In this document: one piece after another, positions 29,033 to 37,761 of the stretch
Numbering within the stretch: the first letter of the stretch is position 1
Layout: each line of letters begins with the position of its first letter
NCBI RefSeq assembly: GCF_000715015.1
Contig: NZ_JMIW01000003.1
Span: 434,001 to 498,000 of the forward strand
Source of the DNA: Erythrobacter longus
GTDB lineage: Bacteria; Pseudomonadota; Alphaproteobacteria; Sphingomonadales; Sphingomonadaceae
Direction: 5' to 3'
Length of the DNA: 64,000 nucleotides
Made by a program: the position numbers and the translations under genes
Notes under the pieces: model-generated
Database searches by the model: none
Told to the model about the DNA's origin: nothing
The model's input: the letters and a program-made list of their open reading frames with translations, nothing else

Positions 29033-30249
29033 GGACTGTCTAGTTGGCCGAGCGCTTGATCGAGGTCAACGATCAAATCGTCTGGGTCTTCAAGGCCAAT
29101 GGACAAGCGAACCGCAGGCCTATTACCACCCAGAGCCCCGCCGCGCTTGGGCGCGTCCATGACCGATCGGTGGGTGACTGGGTAAATCGGCAGCACCAGG
29201 CTTTCATATCCGCCCCAGCTGTATCCCAAGCCAAACAGGTTCAGTGTATCGGCGAGTTTGCCGCTGGCTTCGGGGTCTTCGCTTTTGAGGAAAAAGCTGA
29301 ATAGCCCGCAGCCACCTGTAAAGTCGCGGCTCCAAAGGTCATATCCGGGTGCGCCTCGCAGGAAGGGGCACAGCACTTGGTCCACTTTTGGGTGATTTTC
29401 GAGCCACTGTGCGATCTTCAATGCGCTGGCCATCTCTTGATCGAGCCGGACTTTCATGGTGCGAAGCCCGCGCGCAGCAAGAGCTGCGTCATCGGGGGAG
29501 ACGACCTGGCCCAGTTCATGGGACGTACGGCGCAGCGCTTTGTACCACCGCTCACCCGCACTGGCCGAACCCATCATCAGGTCGGAATGCCCGCCAACGT
29601 GTTTGGTAAGGCTCTGCATGGTGATGTCGCAGCCATGGTCAAGAGCAGCAAAGCCAAGCGCGCTTGCCCATGTGTTGTCGATCAACGACACCGCCTTGGC
29701 CGCGCGCGCAATGCTGGCCAGCGCGGGCACATCGCACACTTCCATGGTCAGCGAACCGGGGCTTTCAAACCACACTGCGCGCGGGGATTTTTGCGTTACC
29801 AAGGCTTCGAAACCGGCCAGATCGAGAGGGTCGAAAAAGCTGTGCGTGATGCCCATTCGTTTAAGCAGCCCGGTCGCCATAGCGCGCGATGGATCATAGG
29901 CCTTGTCGCTCATCAACAGATGGTCGCCAGGGCGCAGCACGGCGAGCAGGCATCCGGCAATCGCTGCGACCCCGCTGGGGTAAAGCACGGTGCCATATGC
30001 ACCCGGTTCAATATCGGTCAGCGCCTGTGCCAATGCCCATTGTGTGGGGCCTCCGAGCCTGCCGTAGAAAAACTCGCCGTCCTCGGTGCCGCTGGTTGCC
30101 GCTTTGCGCTGCGCCTCGCTTTCATAAAGGTGCGTGGAGCCGCGCCACACGGGCGGATTAACCACGCGCCCGGTCCATTCAGGTCGTCTGCCTGCATGGG
30201 CAAGCTTTGTCGCTGGTTTCAGCGGCTTGTTTTCATCAGACGCGCTCAT
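29029..30249 (-). CDS. metC: cystathionine beta-lyase / Cys-Met metabolism PLP enzyme
   Basis: PLP fold-type I enzyme of 406 residues. VLYPSGVAAIAGCLL near residue 88 and LIDNTWAS near 188 match the family; the PLP-binding lysine is in MQSLTKHVGGHSD near residue 213. It most resembles cystathionine beta-lyases, which release homocysteine, pyruvate and ammonia; other Cys/Met-family specificities cannot be excluded. It overlaps sseA upstream and mscS downstream (four bases each). Confidence 0.85.
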   Translation of the reverse strand: MSASDENKPLKPATKLAHAGRRPEWTGRVVNPPVWRGSTHLYESEAQRKAATSGTEDGEFFYGRLGGPTQWALAQALTDIEPGAYGTVLYPSGVAAIAGCLLAVLRPGDHLLMSDKAYDPSRAMATGLLKRMGITHSFFDPLDLAGFEALVTQKSPRAVWFESPGSLTMEVCDVPALASIARAAKAVSLIDNTWASALGFAALDHGCDITMQSLTKHVGGHSDLMMGSASAGERWYKALRRTSHELGQVVSPDDAALAARGLRTMKVRLDQEMASALKIAQWLENHPKVDQVLCPFLRGAPGYDLWSRDFTGGCGLFSFFLKSEDPEASGKLADTLNLFGLGYSWGGYESLVLPIYPVTHRSVMDAPKRGGALGGNRPAVRLSIGLEDPDDLIVDLDQALGQLDSP

Positions 30250-31103
30250 ACTGGTCCTTGTTCTTTGGGCGTATCAGGATCGGCTTCCCATTCCTGCCAA
30301 CTGCCATCGTAAAGGCGCACGTCGTCTTTTCCGGCGATATGCGCTGCGAGAAGCAGCACCGACGCAGTTACACCGCTGCCGCAGGTTGTGACCAACGGCT
30401 TTGAAAGATCAACACCTGCCTCTTCAAACAGTGTGCGCAAATCAGGTGCCGATTTGAATGTACCATCTTCGTTGAAAACTTTGCCAAAAGGAAGGTTCAA
30501 CGCGCCCGGAATTCGGCCATTTTGTCCGCCGTGGACCGGATCAATCCCGCTGCCAAACACTCGGTCTTCGCCTCTTGCATCCAGCACTTGTGACACGCCG
30601 CTTTCGCAATTGGCGAGCATGTCTGACTTGGATGCAACTTTGGGCGTGGAATTGGTTAGTGCGCGCGGCTTTGTAGCGGCGTATTCACCAGCCCCCGCTT
30701 CGAGCGTGCGGCCTTCCTCGCGCCATTTGGCAAGGCCGCCGTCAAGGACCGCGACATCACGAACCCCGGCTTGGGTAAGGGCAAACCAGGCGCGCGCAGA
30801 GGTTTTGACCGCGCTGTCATCGTAAACAACGATCCTGGCGCTTTCATCAACGCCAAGCTCAGCCAGAGCTTGTGCCACTTGCTCGGGGCGGGGCAGAGCG
30901 GCTGGAACTTCGGAGGATGCATCCGTTAGCGTTGCCAAATCAAGGAACCGCGCGCCGGGAATGTGGCCTGCCTCGAATTCAGCGCGCGGGTCGCGCCCGG
31001 CGGCTGGCAAATGGCGCGAAGCATCGAGCACGATCACGTCGCCTGAGCCAGCTTGATCGGCTAGCCATGCGGTGGAAACAAGCGGTCCAAATGTATCTGT
31101 CAT
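30246..31103 (-). CDS. sseA: 3-mercaptopyruvate sulfurtransferase (two-domain rhodanese)
   Basis: 285-residue protein with two rhodanese domains: the first has DASRHLP...GHIPGARFLD, the second GRIPGALNLPFG and the active loop CGSGVTAS near residue 233. CGSG[VT][TS]A-type loops mark mercaptopyruvate sulfurtransferase rather than thiosulfate sulfurtransferase (CRxGx[RT]). ATG 31103 is chosen over an in-frame start at 31124. First gene of the eight-gene minus-strand run. Confidence 0.9.
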   Translation of the reverse strand: MTDTFGPLVSTAWLADQAGSGDVIVLDASRHLPAAGRDPRAEFEAGHIPGARFLDLATLTDASSEVPAALPRPEQVAQALAELGVDESARIVVYDDSAVKTSARAWFALTQAGVRDVAVLDGGLAKWREEGRTLEAGAGEYAATKPRALTNSTPKVASKSDMLANCESGVSQVLDARGEDRVFGSGIDPVHGGQNGRIPGALNLPFGKVFNEDGTFKSAPDLRTLFEEAGVDLSKPLVTTCGSGVTASVLLLAAHIAGKDDVRLYDGSWQEWEADPDTPKEQGPV

Positions 31104-31161
31104 TTTCGCGTAGTAGCCCGCCAAGCCGGTGCCCGCCAGACCTTAGCCGCCAATCGCTGTC

Positions 31162-32775
31162 TCAGGATTGTTTGATGAGCTGCGCACGCAAAGGCGGCAG
31201 ACCACCGGGCGGGCCATCAAAGATCAAAGGATGAACCCGGGTCGGACTGGATGCACTGGGCGTGCCGATGACAAAGGTCCGCTTGACCGCGGCTTGATCG
31301 GGGACGCCAAGTTTGAAATGGATAAGCGGGATGACAACCGGGCGCCCATTCTGACGGATTGCGGTGACGTCTTGAATGGGCAGTTGCAATGTGCCTTTCA
31401 CCCGGCGGATTTGTTGCGGCGCTATCCGGTCCACCTGGGCGATGGGAATGGTCTTGTCGACCGGCGCGGGACTGGTTGCACCTTCCTGCGCGCATGTCAG
31501 TTCACCCGAAATCTCAAGGTTTTTCACCGCTTGCTGCGACAGATTTGTGATCTCAAGGCTGAATTCCACCCTCAGCCGCATCAAGCTGCGCGATGCGCTG
31601 GCGATATCAAGGGCAAGGTCGATTTTTAGCGGCGCGCTCGACGTGATCGGCGGGGCGCTAGAAAGAGTAGGGGAAGAAGCTGCACCAGCTGTGGCAGGTT
31701 CCATCTGTGGTTCTGGCGTTGGCGCTGGCTGTGGCGCTGGCTGTGACGCTGGCTGTGACGCTGCCGTTGCTTGCGGCGGCGCTTTCTCCTGTGGCGTGGC
31801 AGCAGTTTTGGGCGCGGGCTTCTCATCCCTCGCCTGTTCATCCTTGGCCGGTTCGAATTCATCACCCATTGAAGCACGCACACCGGCGGTCAGAACCGTC
31901 GCTGGGGCTTCCAAAGTTGCCTCTGCCTCCTGCTTGCGCCGCAGCCAAATGATCGCAATGATCCCGCCAAGTGCAGCGATGAGCGCGATGAGAGAGGCCA
32001 AAAGCCACGATTGAGCGATCAACCTGTCCCATACGCTGGGGGTGTTGGTTGTAAGCGGGATGGCCCCTTGAGTTTGCGGTCCAGTTTGCGGTCCAGTTTG
32101 CGGCCCAGTTTGCGGCACTTGCGAGGCACCCTCCGCGCTCTCTTCGCCTGCCTCATCGACGCTGTACCAGCCGTCTGGACTGCGCGGCGCGGTCCCGCCC
32201 AATTCGTCGCCGAGCGATTCAAAACCGGGGTTCGCCGGGGCTGCAACACCAACCCCGGTACCTTGCGCATTTGGGTTGCGTACGTTGGGAGTGCTGGCGC
32301 TGGGTGTTCTGGTCGCTGTGCTGGGTACTGTTCTGGTCGCTGTGCTGGGTGCTGGCGACTGCGTAGCTGCCCGCGTTGGAGCCTGAGTTGGAGCGCGCGT
32401 TGGTGTCGGTGCAGGCGTGGTTGCCTGCGGGGTTCCCTGCGAGGGCGCGGGCGTGGGGCTGAGCGTGGGGCTGAGCGCGGGGCTGGGCGTTTGCCGCTGC
32501 GGGATCACCCTTGGCCCGATGGGCACGCCGAAACGCTCATCGGCTGGTCCCTGAGGCGTGCGGCTGGGCGAAGTTGTTGGTGTAGGTGTCGTTGAAGTGG
32601 TCGGTACAGAGAAGGTCGGCTGTGACTGGTCTTGCGCCTGCAACTGCATCGGCGCCGTAAGCACGGTAGCGCTCACCAGACACGAGGCACCTGCTCGCAC
32701 GACACGCGCTATGGCGAAGGGGCCACGCTGCGAGGGGCTTTGAAACAAAGCGAAAGAGGAAAACAAGCGATACAT
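31162..32775 (-). CDS. Thr/Pro-rich membrane-anchored protein of unknown function
   Basis: About 537 residues from ATG 32775 (a GTG at 32811 would be longer). An N-terminal signal-like segment (FAIARVVRAGASCLVSATVL then TAPMQLQAQ) precedes a ~170-residue Thr/Pro/Ser/Ala-rich extracytoplasmic region, then an acidic patch, a membrane helix (SWLLASLIALIAALGGIIAIIWLRR, about 255-280), a second Ala/Pro/Gln-rich stretch and a C-terminal beta-rich domain of ~150 residues (LRVEFSLEITNLSQQAVKN onward). DNA of the low-complexity parts holds several 12-bp tandem repeats. I do not recognise the family; it may be a lineage-specific envelope protein. Confidence 0.7.
   Translation of the reverse strand: MYRLFSSFALFQSPSQRGPFAIARVVRAGASCLVSATVLTAPMQLQAQDQSQPTFSVPTTSTTPTPTTSPSRTPQGPADERFGVPIGPRVIPQRQTPSPALSPTLSPTPAPSQGTPQATTPAPTPTRAPTQAPTRAATQSPAPSTATRTVPSTATRTPSASTPNVRNPNAQGTGVGVAAPANPGFESLGDELGGTAPRSPDGWYSVDEAGEESAEGASQVPQTGPQTGPQTGPQTQGAIPLTTNTPSVWDRLIAQSWLLASLIALIAALGGIIAIIWLRRKQEAEATLEAPATVLTAGVRASMGDEFEPAKDEQARDEKPAPKTAATPQEKAPPQATAASQPASQPAPQPAPTPEPQMEPATAGAASSPTLSSAPPITSSAPLKIDLALDIASASRSLMRLRVEFSLEITNLSQQAVKNLEISGELTCAQEGATSPAPVDKTIPIAQVDRIAPQQIRRVKGTLQLPIQDVTAIRQNGRPVVIPLIHFKLGVPDQAAVKRTFVIGTPSASSPTRVHPLIFDGPPGGLPPLRAQLIKQS
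31724..31759 (-). repeat. 12-bp tandem repeat, three copies
   Basis: Three copies of GCTGGCTGTGRC in the same gene, on the cytoplasmic side of the membrane helix, coding for QPASQPAPQPAP. Confidence 0.75.
32071..32118 (-). repeat. 12-bp tandem repeat, four copies
   Basis: Four copies of AGTTTGCGGTCC (the last two diverged at the end) in the Thr/Pro-rich membrane protein gene; on the coding strand they give a PQTG repeat. In-frame units of 12 bp allow length change without frameshift. Confidence 0.85.
32455..32490 (-). repeat. 12-bp tandem repeat, three copies
   Basis: Three near-identical copies of GGGGCTGAGCGT in the same gene, coding for a Ser-Pro-Thr-Leu type repeat (SPALSPTLSPT). Confidence 0.75.
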
Positions 32776-32946
32776 ACCACGATCAACGTCGATAAATTTG
32801 CAATAGCGCACCTTGCTGCGAGCTTAAAATGAGAACTGCTAGGGCGCGCTGGGGTTTGCGCGAGGGTCAGACCTGACATAGTGCGCCACGCGCCCCCGTC
32901 CAGTAAGCGGCTTGCAACCCATGCCCTTTCGCGGCAACAGCGCGGC

Positions 32947-33420
32947 ATGGAAACCACACCCGATTCATCAGCAAACGCGCCCGCATTTCTGGGGAAGCAA
33001 ACCGATCTTCCGCAATCCCCCGAAGAAGCGGTGCTCGATTATGTGTCCAATCCGCGCGCGGGAAGCCTCTATCTTGTCCGCTTCGTCTCGCCCGAGTTCA
33101 CCTCGCTTTGCCCGGTGACGAACCAGCCCGATTTTGCGCATATCGTAATCGATTATGCCCCGCAGGAAACAATTGTTGAATCGAAAAGCTTGAAGCTTTT
33201 CCTCGGAAGTTTCCGCAATCACAACGGTTTTCACGAAGATGTGACCGTTGGGATTGGTCAGCGGCTGGCTGAAGAGATGAAGCCCAAATGGCTGCGCATT
33301 GGCGGCTATTGGTATCCGCGCGGCGGCATTCCGATTGATGTGTTCTGGCAAACGGGTGCGCCGCCCGCAGACCTGTGGCTGCCCGACCAAGGCGTCGCAC
33401 CGTACCGTGGGCGCGGTTAA
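32947..33420 (+). CDS. queF: NADPH-dependent 7-cyano-7-deazaguanine reductase QueF
   Basis: Reduces preQ0 to preQ1 in the queuosine tRNA-modification pathway. 157 residues, the short unimodular QueF type. The active-site cysteine is in [15 protein letters not shown] and the QueF motif is ESKSLKLF near residue 80; [10 protein letters not shown] follows. ATG 32947 is chosen; an in-frame upstream start would add residues not seen in the family. Divergent from the Thr/Pro-rich membrane protein gene and convergent with oxyR. Confidence 0.94.
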   Translation: METTPDSSANAPAFLGKQTDLPQSPEEAVLDYVSNPRAGSLYLVRFVSPEFTSLCPVTNQPDFAHIVIDYAPQETIVESKSLKLFLGSFRNHNGFHEDVTVGIGQRLAEEMKPKWLRIGGYWYPRGGIPIDVFWQTGAPPADLWLPDQGVAPYRGRG

Positions 33421-33429
33421 ACCGCTGAC

Positions 33430-34326
33430 CTAACCCGCGCGCAGTTCGTCGGCGAGCAATTTGAAATCCGCCTCTCGCGGTGAGTTCTTGCGCCAGACAA
33501 GGGTGATTTCGCGCTTCGCAGTGCCATTTTCCATCGGGCGGGCAACCACTTCGGTTCCGCTCAAAATCCCAGCGTCCAATGCCATTTCCGGCAGGATGGT
33601 AAGCCCCAGATCATTGTCCACCATCTGTACGAGAGTGTGCAGGCTCGTGCCGATCATACCGGCGCTTGCCCGCAGTTCGGAGCGGTTGCACGCGGTCAGC
33701 GCATGATTGCGCAGGCAATGCCCATCTTCGAGCAAAAGCAGGCTTCCGTAATCGAGCAAGTCCGGGTCGACAGTGGCGGGCGGCATCCGTGGGTCATCCT
33801 TCGGAAAGGCCACGAACAGCCGATCGTCGGAAATCTTCGCCTTCTCCACCTCGCCTGTGTCAAACGGAAGCGCCAGAAGCACGCAATCCACGCGCCCGTG
33901 CTGGAGCGATTCAATCGCATCCTGGCTCGTCTCTTCGCGCAGCATCAATTGCAGGTCAGGGCGCTCTCTCCTGAGACGCGGCAGGATGCGCGGGATCATA
34001 AAGGGTGCGATTGTCGGGATAACGCCCATGCGAAGCTCGCCGGTTAAGGGTTTGCCAGCGGCTTGGACCAGCTCTGCAAGCTCCTCTGCTTCGCGCAGAA
34101 TCTTGTTCGCCTTTTCAACCACCTGATCGCCGAGCCGGGTAAAGCGAACCACCCGGCGCGAGCGCTCCACCAAAGTCACGCCCAGAAGCGATTCCAGCTC
34201 GCGAATGCCAGCCGAAAGCGTTGATTGCGACACAAAGCTCGCATCAGCAGCGCGGCCAAAATGGCCCGCCTCATGCAAAGCGACGAGATATTGCAGCTGT
34301 TTTAGCGTGGGGAGATAGGTGCTCAC
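33430..34326 (-). CDS. oxyR: LysR-type hydrogen peroxide regulator OxyR
   Basis: 298-residue LysR-family regulator. N-terminal winged HTH (LKQLQYLVALHEAGHFGRAA through SQSTLSAGIRELE) and a periplasmic-binding-like sensor domain. The redox pair is present: LLEDGHCLRNHALTAC, whose two cysteines correspond to C199 and C208 of E. coli OxyR. GTG 34326 overlaps the rnd stop (GTGA), so oxyR is probably translated with rnd. Targets cannot be read from the window. Confidence 0.9.
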   Translation of the reverse strand: MSTYLPTLKQLQYLVALHEAGHFGRAADASFVSQSTLSAGIRELESLLGVTLVERSRRVVRFTRLGDQVVEKANKILREAEELAELVQAAGKPLTGELRMGVIPTIAPFMIPRILPRLRRERPDLQLMLREETSQDAIESLQHGRVDCVLLALPFDTGEVEKAKISDDRLFVAFPKDDPRMPPATVDPDLLDYGSLLLLEDGHCLRNHALTACNRSELRASAGMIGTSLHTLVQMVDNDLGLTILPEMALDAGILSGTEVVARPMENGTAKREITLVWRKNSPREADFKLLADELRAG

Positions 34327-35627
34327 ACCCCATCCTCGGCTGGTGCTTCTTCTGGTGCCACGGCCTCTTTAACTGCGCCGGATTCGCCCGCTACTTCGGC
34401 CTCGTCTTCGGCCTCGTCTTCGGCCTCGTCTTCGGCCTGCCCTTCTTCCATGCTGGCTTGCATGTCGTCGATATGGGTCATCACCAGTTTGCCGCCTTTG
34501 ACCGCAAAGGCGAGCCGTCCTTCAACCAGTTCCAGCGCGTCCTTGCCAAAGACGTCATAGCGCCAGCCTTCGAGCACATTGAGATCGCGAACCCCAGCGG
34601 CAAGCGCTTCCATCTCGTCGGCGCGGGTCAGCAAGCGCGCTGCGACATCAATTTCGCGAGCGCGGATTTTGAGGAGCAATTTCAACAGGTCCGCGACCAA
34701 TGCGCCTTCTTTGCCCAAGGGGGCGCCGCGCTTCATTTTCTCTGGCATTTCGGATTTTGGCAGGGGTTCAGCCTCCGCAATCACCTTCATCAGGCGCTTG
34801 CCAATGTCATTGTCGCGCCATGCGCTGGAAAGGCCCCTTACTTTGGCAAGGTCGCCTTGTTTTTTGGGCGGGTGCGAGGCAATGTCAGCGAGCGTTTCAT
34901 CGCGCATGATCCGTCCGCGCGGGATGTTCTTATGCTGCGCCTCGCCTTCGCGCCAGGCGGCGAGGTCTTTGAGGCGGCCAAGCACTTGCGGATTGCGGCC
35001 CGGTTGGCGAATTTTCTTCCACGACCGGCTGGGATCAACGGTGAAGTTGGATGCGTCCGCCAGCTTCTCCATCTCTGCATCAAGCCAATTGCCCCGGCCT
35101 GTTTTGATAAGCTTTTTGAGGATCTTGGAAAAGATCTTCGACAAATGCGTCACATCGCCGATGGCATATTCAATCTGGCGGTCGGTTAGCGGGCGGCGGC
35201 TCCAATCTGTAAAGCGCGCGCCCTTGTCGATTTGAAGTCCCAACCAATGGTCAACAAGGTTGGCATAGCCGATCTGTTCAGATTGGCTGATCGCCATCAT
35301 GGCGACTTGAGTGTCGAAAATGGGGAAGGGGGTCTTGCCTGTCATATTGACGATAATCTCGACATCCTGCCCGCCCGCGTGGAAGACTTTGAGAACCTCA
35401 TCATTTTCCGTCAGCAGGTCGAGCAGCGGTTTGAGGTCAATACCATCGGCAAGCGGATCAATCGCGGCGGCTTCTTCGGTATCGGCGATTTGCACCAGGC
35501 AAAGTTCCGGCCAATAGGTGTTTTCGCGCATGAATTCAGTGTCGACCGCGACAAATTCAGATTTCGCAAGACGCTCGCACAGGTCTGCCAAAGCGTCCGT
35601 AGTGGTAATCAGATCATGTATTTTCAT
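34323..35627 (-). CDS. rnd: ribonuclease D
   Basis: 3'-5' exoribonuclease for tRNA 3' maturation. 434 residues. The DEDD exonuclease domain shows VAVDTEFMRE, FHAGGQDVE, FDTQVA and YAIGDVTHL (Tyr-x3-Asp, DEDDy type); HRDC-type helices follow (~210-290). The C-terminal ~45 residues are an acidic tail with an in-frame AEDE repeat from a 12-bp DNA repeat (34394-34438). Shares a promoter region (160 bases) with divergent aspS. Confidence 0.94.
   Translation of the reverse strand: MKIHDLITTTDALADLCERLAKSEFVAVDTEFMRENTYWPELCLVQIADTEEAAAIDPLADGIDLKPLLDLLTENDEVLKVFHAGGQDVEIIVNMTGKTPFPIFDTQVAMMAISQSEQIGYANLVDHWLGLQIDKGARFTDWSRRPLTDRQIEYAIGDVTHLSKIFSKILKKLIKTGRGNWLDAEMEKLADASNFTVDPSRSWKKIRQPGRNPQVLGRLKDLAAWREGEAQHKNIPRGRIMRDETLADIASHPPKKQGDLAKVRGLSSAWRDNDIGKRLMKVIAEAEPLPKSEMPEKMKRGAPLGKEGALVADLLKLLLKIRAREIDVAARLLTRADEMEALAAGVRDLNVLEGWRYDVFGKDALELVEGRLAFAVKGGKLVMTHIDDMQASMEEGQAEDEAEDEAEDEAEVAGESGAVKEAVAPEEAPAEDGV
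34394..34438 (-). repeat. 12-bp tandem repeat in the rnd tail
   Basis: Three exact copies of CTTCGGCCTCGT plus a nine-base partial copy; it encodes the acidic AEDEAEDEAEDE run at the RNase D C-terminus. Confidence 0.85.
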
Positions 35628-35788
35628 ACTGTTCTTTTCTTGGTTTTGAGCGGAGTGCCGCTCTCGGCCCGGTGAAGGCCAGAAAGATGAAGGGTGCCCT
35701 TGACGGGGCCACGCGACTTGACAAAGCGGGTGGCTTGCCCTGTTAGCGCGCCCATAGCGCTATACACGCAAATAGGACAAGAATTTAG

Positions 35789-37573
35789 ATGCACGCCTAC
35801 CGTACCCACAATTGTGCCCAGCTTTCCGCTGACAACGTCGGTGAAACCGTCCGACTGTCCGGCTGGGTCCACCGCAAGCGCGACTTTGGCGGCGTTTTGT
35901 TCGTCGATTTGCGCGATCACTTTGGCATCACACAGATTGTGGCTGACGAAGATTCGCCAGCGCTTGCTGTACTCGACAAGCTCCGCGCGGAATCGGTGGT
36001 GACCATCGATGGCGAGGTAAAGGCCCGCAGCGCCGACACTGTGAACCCCAAGCTTGAAACTGGCGAGATCGAAGTGTTTGCGCGCGCAATCACCGTACAA
36101 TCTGCGGCTGAAGAATTGCCTTTGCCGGTCGCGGACGAGCTGGATTATCCAGAGCACATTCGCCTGAAATATCGCTTCCTCGACCTGCGGCGTGAGACCA
36201 TGCACCGCAACATCATGCTGCGAAGCCAGGTTATCACTTCGCTGCGCAAGCGGATGACGGACCAGGGCTTTACCGAGTTTCAAACGCCGATCCTGACCGC
36301 GTCATCCCCCGAAGGCGCGCGCGACTTCCTTGTGCCAAGCCGTATGCACCCGGGCAATTTCTACGCGCTTCCCCAAGCGCCGCAGATGTTCAAGCAGATG
36401 CTGATGGTGTCAGGCTTCGACCGTTATTTCCAGATCGCACCATGTTTCCGCGACGAAGACCTTCGCGCTGATCGCAGTCTTGAGTTCTATCAGCTCGACT
36501 TCGAAATGAGCTTTGTGACACAGGAAGATGTGTTTCAAGCGCTTGAGCCTGTGCTCGCGGGTACTTTCGAGGAATTCTCTGGCGGCAAGACTGTCACCAA
36601 ATCAGGCGATTTCCCGCGCATTCCCTACGCCGAAGCGATCATGAAATACGGCACTGACAAGCCCGACCTTCGCAACCCGCTGATCATTTCCGATGTCACC
36701 AGCCACTTTGAAAAATCGGGCTTTGGCCTGTTTGAAAAGATCGTTGGCGGCGGCGGCGTTGTTCGCGTGGTTCCTGCCCCGAATACAGCCGGTAAGAGCC
36801 GCAAGTTCTTCGATGACATGAACAATTGGGCCCGCAGCGAAGGGTTTGCTGGCCTTGGCTATGTCACGCGCAAAGGCGGCGAATTTGGCGGACCCATCGC
36901 CAAAAACCATGGGCCAGAGCGCATGGAAGAGCTTTATAACGAGCTTGGTCTTGGTCCGGATGATGGCCTGTTCTTTGCGGCTGGCAAGGAAAAGGACGCA
37001 GCCAAACTCGCAGGCGCTGCGCGCACACAAGTGGGCGAGCAATTGGAGTTGATCGAGCAAGACTGCTTCAAATTCTGCTGGATCGTCGACTTCCCGATGT
37101 TCGAATATGACGAAGAGGCGAAGAAAATCGACTTCAGCCACAACCCCTTCTCCATGCCGCAAGGCGAGATGGAAGCGCTGGAGACGATGGACCCGCTCGA
37201 CATCAAGGCGTGGCAGTATGACATCGTCTGCAACGGCTATGAGCTTAGCTCAGGCGCGATCCGGAACCACCGACCGGACATCATGTACAAAGCGTTTGAG
37301 CTTGCCGGGTATGACAATGCCACCGTCGACAAAGAGTTCGGCGGCATGATCGAAGCGTTTAAGCTTGGCGCACCTCCGCACGGTGGCTCGGCTCCGGGCA
37401 TCGACCGCATCGTCATGCTTCTGGCCGGCGAAGAGGCGATCCGTGAGGTTATCGCTTTCCCGATGAACCAGAAGGGCGAGGATTTGATGATGGGCGCACC
37501 TTCCAAAGCGACACCAGCGCAGCTGCGCGAGCTTAGCGTCCGGGTGATCGAGCAGCCCAAGAAGGAAAGCTGA
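35789..37573 (+). CDS. aspS: aspartyl-tRNA synthetase
   Basis: Class IIb synthetase, 594 residues, the usual bacterial length. OB-fold anticodon domain at the N-terminus ([23 protein letters not shown]), class II motif 2 [14 protein letters not shown] near residue 215, bacterial GAD insertion, and motif 3 [13 protein letters not shown] near residue 535. Whether it also charges tRNA-Asn cannot be settled here. A hairpin follows 33 bases after the stop. Confidence 0.97.
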   Translation: MHAYRTHNCAQLSADNVGETVRLSGWVHRKRDFGGVLFVDLRDHFGITQIVADEDSPALAVLDKLRAESVVTIDGEVKARSADTVNPKLETGEIEVFARAITVQSAAEELPLPVADELDYPEHIRLKYRFLDLRRETMHRNIMLRSQVITSLRKRMTDQGFTEFQTPILTASSPEGARDFLVPSRMHPGNFYALPQAPQMFKQMLMVSGFDRYFQIAPCFRDEDLRADRSLEFYQLDFEMSFVTQEDVFQALEPVLAGTFEEFSGGKTVTKSGDFPRIPYAEAIMKYGTDKPDLRNPLIISDVTSHFEKSGFGLFEKIVGGGGVVRVVPAPNTAGKSRKFFDDMNNWARSEGFAGLGYVTRKGGEFGGPIAKNHGPERMEELYNELGLGPDDGLFFAAGKEKDAAKLAGAARTQVGEQLELIEQDCFKFCWIVDFPMFEYDEEAKKIDFSHNPFSMPQGEMEALETMDPLDIKAWQYDIVCNGYELSSGAIRNHRPDIMYKAFELAGYDNATVDKEFGGMIEAFKLGAPPHGGSAPGIDRIVMLLAGEEAIREVIAFPMNQKGEDLMMGAPSKATPAQLRELSVRVIEQPKKES

Positions 37574-37605
37574 GCCTTAGCCGCTAACCCTCAAGAGAGA
37601 CATAA

Positions 37606-37641
37606 AACGCCCGCCCCTTTTCGAAAATAGAGGCGGGCGTT
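37606..37641. terminator. hairpin between aspS and the split TPR gene
   Basis: A perfect 10-bp stem, AACGCCCGCC (37606-37615) with GGCGGGCGTT (37632-37641), whose loop holds the palindrome TTTTCGAAAA. No T-run follows on the + strand; on the minus strand the stem runs into TTTTATG. It may end aspS transcription weakly or mainly stop antisense transcription. Confidence 0.6.
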
Positions 37642-37761
37642 GCTGTGTCTGGGTCGCTGTCCAGCAGAGTGTGGCAGAGTGCCCGATCGCATCGTTACCC
37701 CATTCACTTGGGGTAGATTGCCGTCCCTTCAGACCAATTGCGCAAAGGTCAGGGGGCAATA

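Noticed and set aside
31724..32490. Tandem repeats as a CRISPR array
   Set aside because: Units are 12 bp, directly adjacent without spacers, and in frame inside a protein gene.
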